Positions 13,488 through 20,241 of a stretch of DNA of 20,241 nucleotides are shown in pieces. This stretch comes from a virus. The notes below the pieces were generated by a model that searched no databases, was not told the DNA's origin, and worked only from the letters and a program-made list of their open reading frames with translations. Positions within the stretch are counted from its first letter, which is position 1. Each line of letters begins with the position of its first letter. The stretch is taken from positions 1 through 20,241 of IMG/VR virus record IMGVR_UViG_3300047374_000260. The stretch is one strand, 5' to 3'. A program made the translations under genes and the position numbers.

Positions 13488-13503
13488 AGGAGCTAGACCC
13501 ACG
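13488..13503 (+). promoter_or_regulatory. Shine-Dalgarno AGGAG placed before an ACG codon
   Basis: AGGAG (13488-13492) lies 8 bases before ACG (13501-13503). No ATG, GTG or TTG occurs in the tail protein's frame between the TAA at 13483 and the GTG at 13624, yet the sequence between is clearly coding. This decides the proposed start. Confidence 0.6.
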
Positions 13504-14295
13504 CCGGTAGCCTGCTCGACGAGCGCCTTAACAGGCCAAGATGGCTCTCTTTATTACACGCCATCCGCTACAAAATTCTGCCTCAAGGATTTCTCTGATT
13601 TCCCTGCTGGCGATGACATCACGGTGCCTTCCCAGCACGACTTTCGTGTTGGCGACCCTGTTGTTTTCACTGAGGTTGATGGTGGTTCCATTGACACCGC
13701 CCTGACTGCTGGTGACCCGTATTACGTGGTCGCTACTGCAACAACTACGATCCAGGTTTCTGCCACAAAGGGCGGCACTGCTGTCACCTTGAATGGTGAT
13801 GGTGGCACTGGTACTGCTGACACCACCGGTCACATCAACATCAAGTACGACCCGTTTGGTGCTGTCTGTCAGATCCAGTCGTGGGACTTGAGCATTGAGC
13901 GCGAGTCGCTTGATGTGACGACCCTGCCATGTGGTGTCGGCAACTCTGCTACTGCTGGCAAGTACGCAGCCTTCCGTAAAACCCAGCCGGGTTATGCGTC
14001 AGGCACTGGCACCATCACGGTGATTTTCACTGATAACGATGACGCCCTGGGCCAGCGGATGCTGGACAACGTGATGCTGTCTTCGCAAGAAGGTGCTCGC
14101 GTCAGGTTGTTTGTAAATACCGTTTCTGACGGTGCAGCAACGCCTGATGTTGACCTGACCAAATCGATGTATATCGAGGCGGACATCAGCATGGAGTCCA
14201 TGAGCATTTCGGTGAACCCCGACGACCCATTGACTGCTGAGATTGGTTACTCAGTCAGCAATGTTGCCCACCTGTTCAAGACAGCTATCAGCTGA
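13501..14295 (+). CDS. Major tail (tube) protein, apparent ACG start
   Basis: A 264-residue protein if started at ACG. A conventional start at GTG 13624 would remove 41 residues that look genuine: PVACSTSALTGQDGSLYYTP, then FCLKDFSDFPAGDDITVP, continuing straight into SQHDFRVGDPVVF. The body is beta-rich with Gly/Thr repeats (ATTTIQVSATKGGTAVTLNG), a middle segment CQIQSWDLSIERESLDVTTLPCG typical of tube proteins, and MYIEADISMESMSISVNPDDPL near the end. It polymerises into the tail tube around the tape measure. AGGAG sits 8 bases before the ACG. The alternatives are a single-base change of ATG to ACG, or initiation at the inner GTG. A strong terminator follows. Confidence 0.85.
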   Translation, partial: TPVACSTSALTGQDGSLYYTPSATKFCLKDFSDFPAGDDITVPSQHDFRVGDPVVFTEVDGGSIDTALTAGDPYYVVATATTTIQVSATKGGTAVTLNGDGGTGTADTTGHINIKYDPFGAVCQIQSWDLSIERESLDVTTLPCGVGNSATAGKYAAFRKTQPGYASGTGTITVIFTDNDDALGQRMLDNVMLSSQEGARVRLFVNTVSDGAATPDVDLTKSMYIEADISMESMSISVNPDDPLTAEIGYSVSNVAHLFKTAIS

Positions 14296-14323
14296 TTGAA
14301 TTAGGTCCTGTTCCCCATCACCG

Positions 14324-14349
14324 GCCTCGCAACATTGCGGGGCTTTTTT
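14324..14349 (+). terminator. Intrinsic terminator after the major tail protein
   Basis: GCCTCGCA (14324-14331), loop ACAT, TGCGGGGC (14336-14343): an 8-bp stem with one G-U, followed by six T (14344-14349). It would end the tail-tube transcript and lower expression of the chaperone and tape-measure genes compared with the tube. Confidence 0.88.
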
Positions 14350-14353
14350 CTTG

Positions 14354-14414
14354 GGTAAGCTCAATGCGGGCGCTGTTGAGCTGCACCCAGGGCGCGAGGG
14401 GGGTGGTGCTTACC
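14354..14414 (+). repeat. Nested inverted repeats in the leader of the chaperone gene
   Basis: AGCTCAA (14358-14364) pairs with TTGAGCT (14376-14382); GGTAAGC (14354-14360) pairs with GCTTACC (14408-14414); GCACC (14383-14387) pairs with GGTGC (14405-14409). The first two share AGC, so they compete. The region lies between the terminator and the chaperone start and could be a structured leader. Confidence 0.42.
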
Positions 14415-14460
14415 TCCCCTTACGCCTGAGCTATTGTCATTCCGTAAGCACAACATCATC

Positions 14461-14832
14461 ATGCGCCAATTAGACCGGCTGCTGGAGGTAGCGGCACGCA
14501 ATAACAAGCTCACCAAAAAGACGGTGATGCTTGATGGTGAGGATTTCACCTTTTGGCATAAGCCAATGACCATCGCTGAATATCAGGAGGCGAAGGCCAA
14601 ATCCAAAAATCCAGAAGACGAGCTTGAGGCTGCAATTCGTCTGTTCGTCAAAAAGGCATTGGATGAAAATGGCAGCCCGCAGTATCAGGTGGATGCCATT
14701 CCGGTGTTGACCAAAGTGCTGCCATTGAGCCTGGCGAGCGAACTGTTGGGCGCGATGCAGGCAGGCGAAGAAGAAGAGGAAGAGGAGACCTTGGACATGA
14801 AAAGTCCTGGTAAGTCAACTAAAAAAGGATGA
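14461..14832 (+). CDS. Tail assembly chaperone, short form (G-like)
   Basis: A 123-residue acidic protein from ATG at 14461; the frame extends nine codons upstream to a TTG, but ATG gives the natural start MRQLDRLLEVAARNN. It contains MLDGEDFTFWHKPMTIAEYQEAK, usual in siphophage G-like chaperones, an alpha-helical core, and a long Glu tract (GEEEEEEETLD) before the C-terminus. It sits between the tube and tape-measure genes, the universal place for these chaperones, which hold the tape measure during tube assembly. The frame ends AAA AAA GGA TGA, overlapping the second open frame at 14828, so a longer frameshifted product is expected. Confidence 0.83.
   Translation: MRQLDRLLEVAARNNKLTKKTVMLDGEDFTFWHKPMTIAEYQEAKAKSKNPEDELEAAIRLFVKKALDENGSPQYQVDAIPVLTKVLPLSLASELLGAMQAGEEEEEEETLDMKSPGKSTKKG
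14818..14832 (+). promoter_or_regulatory. Programmed frameshift site (A6-G run before the G-form stop)
   Basis: Zero-frame codons are ACT AAA AAA GGA TGA (14818-14832). The continuing frame reads GAT GAC GTA from 14828. A +1 slip from AAA to AAG, or a -2 slip inside the A6 run, joins the frames; -1 runs into a stop within ten codons. The second frame has no ATG, GTG or TTG upstream of this point. Confidence 0.75.
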
Positions 14833-14998
14833 CGTACTGCTGGCCCAACTGCATGTAGCAAAAGAGTTGGGCATGAGCCTGACTCAACTGCGGCATGAGA
14901 TGACCTTTGAGGAAGTTTGGCTTTGGTGCGCTTACTTCCAGTTGATGGGTGAACAGCAGGAAGAAGCCAACCGAAAAGCGCAAAGACTCCGCCGTTAG
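14828..14998 (+). CDS. Tail assembly chaperone frameshift extension (T part of G-T)
   Basis: Fifty-six codons starting DDVLLAQLHVAKELGMSLTQ and ending QEEANRKAQRLRR, stop TAG at 14996-14998. FEEVWLWCAYFQLMGEQQ strongly resembles the C-terminal part of G-T chaperone fusions, in which a W..W/Y-aromatic cluster recurs. There is no usual start codon joining it upstream, so it is expected only as a fusion of about 178 residues made by ribosomes that change frame at 14821-14827. The two forms normally occur in a set ratio and the long form contacts the tape measure. Its stop codon lies inside the loop of the terminator hairpin before the tape-measure gene. Confidence 0.8.
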   Translation, partial: DDVLLAQLHVAKELGMSLTQLRHEMTFEEVWLWCAYFQLMGEQQEEANRKAQRLRR

Positions 14999-15022
14999 AC
15001 TTGGTTATCGGCGGATTTTTTT
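14988..15022 (+). terminator. Intrinsic terminator between chaperone and tape-measure genes
   Basis: TCCGCCG (14988-14994) pairs perfectly with CGGCGGA (15009-15015) across a 14-base loop, followed by seven T (15016-15022). The chaperone TAG is in the loop and the tape-measure GTG begins immediately after the T run. Within an operon, such a site should act as an attenuator rather than an absolute stop. Confidence 0.8.
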
Positions 15023-17524
15023 GTGGCTACAACCGCGCCAATCATTCTTCCGATTCAGACGCCTGGCTTGTCGCAGCTCGACAAGATGGCGTCGAAGATG
15101 AAGGCGCTGGAAAAGCAGGTTGAGCAATTAACAGTTGATCTGGTCAGAAATTCAAAGGCGACAAAGGCAACAGGCAAGGCAGCGGCTACTGCGTCGGGCA
15201 ATATTCAGCGTTTCGGTATTGCGTTTCGGTCAACGCTTGGTTCTGTGGTCGCGTTTTATGGCGCTATCAGGATCGCGAATAACTCTCTGGCTTTATTGGG
15301 CAAGCGTGAGGCTGACGTTAAAACGCTGCGCAATGGCCTATCGAAACTTGGTGAGGGCGAGGCGACCTTGCAGAAGCTGCAAAAGGCAGCGGATAAGTTC
15401 GGCGATTCAACGCTGTTCAACCAAGAGGATTTCACCAAGGCTGCTGGCGTGTTGACCAGCTTTACTGACATTGCCGTAAAGGATTATGAGCGTGTCATCA
15501 ACGTTGCTGGCGACCTGGCGGAAACGAACGGTGGTGCCGTCAAGGACAGCCTGTTGCAGTTGGCTAAGGCATTAAATGCCCCTTCGCAAAACCTGTCAGC
15601 CCTGAGTCGTTCCGGTATTCAGTTCACAGAACAACAGAAGGCACAAATCAAAGTTCTGGAATCAACTGGTCGTTCGCTAGAAGCCCAAAGCATCATCCTG
15701 AAAGAGATTGAACGCCAATACGGCGGCAATGCCAAGGCGGCGGCAGATGGATTCGCTGGTGCGTTGGACACGCTAGGTGAAAACACCAGAGATCTACAGG
15801 AGACATTTGCCAAGGGCATTCTGCCGTTGGCGCAGAGGTTTGTTGAGGGAGCAAGTGATCTGGCGGCAGCCTTTTCTCAACTTGACCCCAAAATCATCGA
15901 AGTAACGGCCTCTATTGGCTTGTTGATTGTTGGCGTGAAAACGCTAGAGGCAGCGTTCAAGGCGTTAATTGGCACCAAGCTGGTAACTTTCTTTGCGCCA
16001 ATCGTCGACCAATTAAGCCTAGGAAATATCCAGTTTGCTCTGTTCATTACCAAGACAAAACTGGCAACGATTGCGATTGCTGGCTTGAAACTTGCTTTGG
16101 CATCCCTTGGCCTTGGTTTGATTATTCTTGCCGTTGGTGCATTGGTCAACAAAATTGTTGAGTGGACCAGTGCAAACAAGAACGCAACTTTAGAGCAGGA
16201 AAAATTAAATCAATCTCAAGAGCGATTTAGGAATATATTGAGCTCTGGCTCAATCCCTGCGCTACAAAAAGAAATTGCTGCGATCGCTGAAAGCACCAGG
16301 GCGTTGATTGCTAAAAAAACTACTTTGCAAGAAGACTCAAAAGAGCGAAAAATAAACAACGATCGAATGGTGGCCTTGCAGAAAGAATTAAAGCGATTGA
16401 TTCAACTTAGAAAAGAAGAACTTGCTGTACTCGCTGTGAGCGGCAAAAAGACTGCAAACGCCAAAGCAAAAACTGATCTTCAGCGTGAAACACAACTGTT
16501 AGAGAATCGCACGAAACTGCAAGGTGCTTACTTTGAGGCAGAGGGTAAAATTCTGGAGCTACAAAAACAGCGGGCGACACAACAAAATGACATCGTAGCG
16601 ATTTATCAGATTGAGGTTAAGCAGGCTGAGCTGGTCTATAAACAAACATTGGCGCAAATCAGGGCTGAAGTTCAAAAGGCTCAGCTAAAAGTCAAGCAAG
16701 TTGAGTTGAACACAAAGGAACTTCAGGTTCAGCTGTTAATCAAAAAAGCAAAAGAGGACCTGAAGCTTGAAGACAGATTGGCGTACAAGGCGCAACTGGA
16801 AACCGTTCAATTGGCCAAAGAAAACCTTTCGCAGGTCAGGCAAATTGCTGTTGAACAGACGCGTGGAGCCCAGGCTGTATTTGCAGCCAGCACTGAAGCA
16901 GCACGGTACGGCTACAACCAGGCGTATGTGGCGCAACAGGCAGAGCGCACGGCAACGGCGCAGCAGCGTGGTGCCAGTGCCCTGGAACGGCAGGCAAAGG
17001 CTGCTAGCAGCATGGGTGGTAGTGGTGGTGGTGGTGGTTCAGGCTCTGGTGACACCTGGATGATTGAAGGAAAGAAATACACCTTCCAGGGGAGCAAAAC
17101 CGCAGCGAATGGTGGGGCCACCATCATCAACAAATCACATCCTTTCGCTTCGACTGCCCCAAGTCATTTGTGGGGTGCATCTAAGCCGAAAGGATATGCA
17201 GAAGGCGGTTACGTCAGCGGGCCGACCAATGCATTACTCGGCGAAGGTGGCGAAAGTGAATACGTGATTCCGTCCAGCAAAATGGATTCGGCCATGGCCC
17301 GTTACGCCAAAGGCGCACGCGGTGAATCAGTTACTGGTGGTGGCGGCCAGAAGAACAGCAAGGTCGGCGGTGGCGCTGTCGTCAATGTGAACACCGGTCC
17401 GGTGATGCGTATGAATAACAAGGATTACGTCACTGTGAGTGACCTGAACAGCGCCCTGGGCAGCGTTGCGTCAGCCATGGGTGGCAGCGGTGGCAACTAC
17501 GGCGGCAGCGCAAGGGTGAGCTAA
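15023..17524 (+). CDS. Tail tape measure protein
   Basis: An 833-residue protein, the longest complete one here. The N-terminus is coiled (DKMASKMKALEKQVEQLTVDL). Residues about 100-260 match the core of lambda-type tape measures (GDSTLFNQEDFTKAAGVLTSF; LLQLAKALNAPSQNLSALSR; GIQFTEQQKAQIKVLESTG). Two hydrophobic segments lie at about 290-312 and 348-382, the latter strongly membrane-like (ALASLGLGLIILAVGALV), fitting a role in DNA passage through the membrane. A long coiled coil covers about 389-620, then a Gly-rich linker (about 662-678) and a Gly/Ser-rich C-terminal part with GYAEGGYVSGPTNALLGEGG. From the usual 1.5 angstrom per residue, the tail would be about 125 nm. The start is GTG without a ribosome site because a terminator T tract occupies it; M22 is an alternative. 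Confidence 0.95.
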   Translation: MATTAPIILPIQTPGLSQLDKMASKMKALEKQVEQLTVDLVRNSKATKATGKAAATASGNIQRFGIAFRSTLGSVVAFYGAIRIANNSLALLGKREADVKTLRNGLSKLGEGEATLQKLQKAADKFGDSTLFNQEDFTKAAGVLTSFTDIAVKDYERVINVAGDLAETNGGAVKDSLLQLAKALNAPSQNLSALSRSGIQFTEQQKAQIKVLESTGRSLEAQSIILKEIERQYGGNAKAAADGFAGALDTLGENTRDLQETFAKGILPLAQRFVEGASDLAAAFSQLDPKIIEVTASIGLLIVGVKTLEAAFKALIGTKLVTFFAPIVDQLSLGNIQFALFITKTKLATIAIAGLKLALASLGLGLIILAVGALVNKIVEWTSANKNATLEQEKLNQSQERFRNILSSGSIPALQKEIAAIAESTRALIAKKTTLQEDSKERKINNDRMVALQKELKRLIQLRKEELAVLAVSGKKTANAKAKTDLQRETQLLENRTKLQGAYFEAEGKILELQKQRATQQNDIVAIYQIEVKQAELVYKQTLAQIRAEVQKAQLKVKQVELNTKELQVQLLIKKAKEDLKLEDRLAYKAQLETVQLAKENLSQVRQIAVEQTRGAQAVFAASTEAARYGYNQAYVAQQAERTATAQQRGASALERQAKAASSMGGSGGGGGSGSGDTWMIEGKKYTFQGSKTAANGGATIINKSHPFASTAPSHLWGASKPKGYAEGGYVSGPTNALLGEGGESEYVIPSSKMDSAMARYAKGARGESVTGGGGQKNSKVGGGAVVNVNTGPVMRMNNKDYVTVSDLNSALGSVASAMGGSGGNYGGSARVS

Positions 17525-17958
17525 TGGCAACGCAGTTTTACTGGCAACAGGTTGAGGTACTCAGTACCGGGTACGTCGCGCAAAACGCTGACCTGAACGC
17601 TCCTAATTTTGTGCCATTCAGCTGCAGTGAATATTCTGATAACTCAGAGGGCGATGACTCTGGCCTGACGTTGGTCTTTGCCATCGGCACTTTTGATCAA
17701 GTCACGCTGGAGAAGTGGATTAACGATGCCCTGCAAGTTGTCGTTACTTGTTCCAAGGGCGACCCGGTCGGTGCGCAGCTGGATACGAGGTGGAAATTCC
17801 AGGGGCAAGTTACTGACGCGTCGTTGACACTGAACAACATTGTTTTGACGATTGGCAGTCCACTTCGTCCCGCCACAAATAACGAGGCACCTGGCATGGT
17901 TCCGCCGCGCAGTTTGATGTCAGACATCGCCGGTAGACTGCCGATAGCACGACGCTGA
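17524..17958 (+). CDS. Distal tail / minor tail protein (DUF1833-like, tentative)
   Basis: A 144-residue protein starting TQFYWQQVEVLSTGYVAQNA, with a beta-rich body (LTLVFAIGTFDQVTLEKWIND; WKFQGQVTDASLTLNNIVLTIG) and a C-terminus with PGMVPPRSLMSDIAGRLPIARR. Strand pattern and place between tape measure and J-like gene resemble lambda M- or L-type minor tail proteins and DUF1833 proteins, which build the cone below the tube. I cannot prove the family. The ATG overlaps the tape-measure TAA (TAATG) and is preceded by AAGGGTGAG, so the start is secure. Confidence 0.68.
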   Translation: MATQFYWQQVEVLSTGYVAQNADLNAPNFVPFSCSEYSDNSEGDDSGLTLVFAIGTFDQVTLEKWINDALQVVVTCSKGDPVGAQLDTRWKFQGQVTDASLTLNNIVLTIGSPLRPATNNEAPGMVPPRSLMSDIAGRLPIARR

Positions 17959-17960
17959 CC

Positions 17961-20241
17961 ATGGGACGAAAGGGCTCGGCGTACAAATTTCTCAAAAAAA
18001 ATGGTTTTGGAAAGCCAGGAAAAGCCAGCAACGTTGCTGCGCCTGGCACCTATGGAGGCCAAACAACACAGCCGCAACCTTCGACTTATGGGCTGAATGC
18101 CGCTAACCAGCAATTAGCAGAGCTGGGCGAACCAATTCCGCTGCTTTTTGGCAACCGTCGCAATGGCAATGGAGGTTTCATCCATACGCCATCGCTGGTC
18201 TACCAACGGATGTATAGCCAAGGCTCGTTTCAAGAGACCCGAATCGGCTTTGTTGTTGGTGAGGGCGGTGAAGAGCTAGAAAAGCCCAGCAAGCGTGGCA
18301 TCCGCCTGGGCAAGGATTTGCTGAATGCCCAGCAACCTGATTTCTATCAAATTCGATTCACTGACGGCAAGGGACCAAACAATCAGCCCGACTACGGAAA
18401 CACTGACCCCTGGGGCCAGAAATACATTGCTCCTGACACGTTGGATGCCAGCGACAAATTTCTGGTGGTCCGCGATCCCGACCGGGAAGTCAAGGGTTTT
18501 TCACAGTGCTACGACCCTGGTAAATCGTTTGGGCTTGAGAGTGAGCAGCCCGACTGTGCGCAAACCTATGACCAAGAATTCACATCGCTGATTCCTTTTC
18601 CCAGTTTTGATGCGTCGCCGTTAATCAAGTACAGCCCAGTCGATGCGTCAATCGGCAATACACGCAACTGCCGGACGACGGAGTTTGGCTTTGCTATTGA
18701 CCTGCCGCAGCCTGCAGCTGTTGCGCAGGAAGAAAGCCCAAATGGCGTGCCTGTAGGCAGCCAGTGGAAGTTCGTAAAGGGGCGTGTGGGTGGTATTCCT
18801 TTCTCTTATCGACTTTGCACGCAATACGATTTTGGCGGCATAGCGATAGATCCACAAACGGGTCTGCCGTTGATTGTTGGCAACGCATTTCAACTGGCTC
18901 CCGGAAGCAAGGTCGAGGTCATTTCTAATGACACAGCGTTTTATGCGTTGTATCGCCGTTATTACAAGAGGTACGGGCAGGAAGCACTGTCAAAAATGTA
19001 TAGCAAGTTTGTGAAGTCATGGGGTCAATATATCCTTTTCATCAATCGGAAAAAATTGCCTTCGCCTATTTATGCGCTGAATACCAGATATTTCGATGAT
19101 CCTGATGGCTGGCTTGCGTACATGGAGCGCACCGACGGGCAATTTTCACCAACTAATTACAACTCTCTCGACCCGTGTGAAACCGCTGAGCTTGACCCTG
19201 AAGCACTGCTGGACCCAAAGGTTCCAAAGCTCTTTTTCAAGCTCTTTTATCGCAAGCTTGATGATCAGGATGATGACTGGCATCCGGTATGTAGGGAGCA
19301 GTTTTGCCTGCTGAGTCCTGATGCCTCAACCCTTTATGCCAGTGTCCAGGTGCATCACCCTGGCTTGCGTGAACAGGCGTATGAGTACAGGTTCAAAGCA
19401 ACAACGCCGCTGCAATATGAAACCGATAGTCAGGCGGTTTACGAACGGTGCAAGTATGGAATGAAAACCGGCGCAGGCACGACCAATCAAAAGTCCTATG
19501 TGCTGTATCCGAAAGGTCAGCGAGAAGTAAGCGTGAACGGCCTGGATGGTTTCAAGTTGACATTCAGAGGCTTGATTGAGGACGTTGTATCCGAAACCAA
19601 GCTTGATGCGCAGGCGACCAACTTCAAGTGCGAAATTTCTTATGTCAACGAGTTCCTCAAGGATGTCACTCCCAAGTACCCGTACATGAGCACCGGAGTA
19701 TTGGAAGTGCGGGCGGGCAAGGGGCTGTCATCGCTGGAACAACTTTCGATGTTCTATGCCAACGGGATGGAAATCAAGAGGTGTGACCTGACCGATGGCC
19801 CATCGGACCTGTTTGGCGACCTTGTTTTTTATCTGCTGCATCAGTACCCAGGCAACATCCCCGGCCCTGTTAAACCGAGTCAGTTCAACCGTGGGTCATT
19901 TATCAAGGCAAACGATTACACCGAATCCAAAAACCTCAAATACAACGGCGTTATTTCACAACGCGCTGGCATCCATGAGTTCATCAGCGAACACGCGAAA
20001 TACTTCCTGCTGCGGTTTGGCACCAGGAATGGCGAGTATTACTTGTTCCCTGCGCTTAACGATTCCGAAACCAATACGCCTGCTGCAAGTGCTGGGCAGG
20101 TGGTGACGATGGACATGATCGATGCCGAGAGTTACACGATTGAGTACGCGACGTTGAGCCAGCGGGAAGAAGGGCGGATGCAAGTGATTTGGCGTCAGCA
20201 GGAGCGCAACATGCCTGGCGTAAACCAGTCGGTCACAGTGC
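17961..20241 (+). CDS. Tail-tip / host-specificity protein, J-like (3' partial)
   Basis: An open frame from ATG at 17961, two bases after the previous TGA, running off the window: at least 760 residues. The N-terminus is basic, then LAELGEPIPLLFGNRRNGNGG and QETRIGFVVGEGGEELEKP resemble the start of J-like tip proteins (usually LGDPIPVVFG... and VVGEGG). Further on, VTPKYPYMSTGVLEVRAGKGL, then DLVFYLLHQYPGN and KYNGVISQRAGIHEFISEHAKYF match the hub part of J proteins. J-like proteins close the tail end and carry or attach the receptor-binding parts. An A8 run at 17994-18001 (CTC AAA AAA AAT) lies close to the start and could be slip-prone. The host-binding C-terminus is outside the window. 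Confidence 0.82.
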   Translation, partial: MGRKGSAYKFLKKNGFGKPGKASNVAAPGTYGGQTTQPQPSTYGLNAANQQLAELGEPIPLLFGNRRNGNGGFIHTPSLVYQRMYSQGSFQETRIGFVVGEGGEELEKPSKRGIRLGKDLLNAQQPDFYQIRFTDGKGPNNQPDYGNTDPWGQKYIAPDTLDASDKFLVVRDPDREVKGFSQCYDPGKSFGLESEQPDCAQTYDQEFTSLIPFPSFDASPLIKYSPVDASIGNTRNCRTTEFGFAIDLPQPAAVAQEESPNGVPVGSQWKFVKGRVGGIPFSYRLCTQYDFGGIAIDPQTGLPLIVGNAFQLAPGSKVEVISNDTAFYALYRRYYKRYGQEALSKMYSKFVKSWGQYILFINRKKLPSPIYALNTRYFDDPDGWLAYMERTDGQFSPTNYNSLDPCETAELDPEALLDPKVPKLFFKLFYRKLDDQDDDWHPVCREQFCLLSPDASTLYASVQVHHPGLREQAYEYRFKATTPLQYETDSQAVYERCKYGMKTGAGTTNQKSYVLYPKGQREVSVNGLDGFKLTFRGLIEDVVSETKLDAQATNFKCEISYVNEFLKDVTPKYPYMSTGVLEVRAGKGLSSLEQLSMFYANGMEIKRCDLTDGPSDLFGDLVFYLLHQYPGNIPGPVKPSQFNRGSFIKANDYTESKNLKYNGVISQRAGIHEFISEHAKYFLLRFGTRNGEYYLFPALNDSETNTPAASAGQVVTMDMIDAESYTIEYATLSQREEGRMQVIWRQQERNMPGVNQSVTV

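Noticed and set aside
13433-13489. An 18-codon ATG frame (MSLAPRDNAPKCCFASLN) just before the tail-tube gene, which a -1 shift at its end would join to the tail protein
   Set aside because: The frames overlap only at the stop codon, there is no slippery sequence and the hairpin lies upstream instead of downstream. Initiation at ACG behind AGGAG explains the data better.

Overview
This window is the late structural region of a tailed dsDNA cyanophage with a long, non-contractile tail (siphovirus type). The order is canonical: DNA methyltransferase, small terminase, large terminase, an accessory island, portal, a lectin-like virion protein, MuF head protein, scaffold, major capsid protein, four connector/neck/terminator proteins, major tail protein, frameshifted tail assembly chaperones, tape measure, distal tail protein, and a J-like tail-tip protein that runs off the right edge. 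No sheath or baseplate gene, integrase, tRNA, CRISPR array or insertion sequence was seen, so lytic or temperate lifestyle cannot be judged from this window.

The host is inferred mainly from one small minus-strand gene at 4297..4479. It encodes a 60-residue protein with the NblA signature LAREFELRKFE followed by a helical hairpin. NblA is the adaptor that starts phycobilisome degradation in cyanobacteria, and some freshwater cyanophages (Ma-LMM01, PaV-LD) carry it. The host should therefore be a phycobilisome-containing cyanobacterium. Many starts are GTG and many lack a Shine-Dalgarno sequence, which also fits a cyanobacterial setting.

Region 1-3230 (plus strand): the tail end of an unidentified gene, then a ParB-like/adenine-methyltransferase fusion and the terminase pair in a tightly overlapping operon. 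Region 3231-4526: an accessory island in mixed orientation, with an HNH-type gene and NblA on the minus strand, and on the plus strand a proline-rich small ORF followed by a membrane-anchored helix-turn-helix microprotein, preceded by a promoter-like sequence. Region 4527-8063: portal, several very small proteins, a lectin-like virion protein, a two-helix membrane protein, and an AT-hook-like protein encoded antisense to the membrane protein's C-terminus. Region 8064-11280: MuF, scaffold and major capsid protein, ending in a textbook terminator with a TTCG loop. Region 11321-13430: a chain of overlapping head-tail joining genes. Region 13431-20241: the tail module.

Three gene-expression features stand out. 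The major tail protein has no ATG, GTG or TTG for its clearly coding N-terminus, but has an ACG codon at 13501 placed 8 bases after AGGAG. The tail chaperone pair needs a +1 (or -2) frameshift at an A6 run. An intrinsic terminator sits exactly between the chaperone and tape-measure genes, with the frameshifted chaperone's stop codon inside its loop. All functional calls come from reading motifs by eye; no database search was run.
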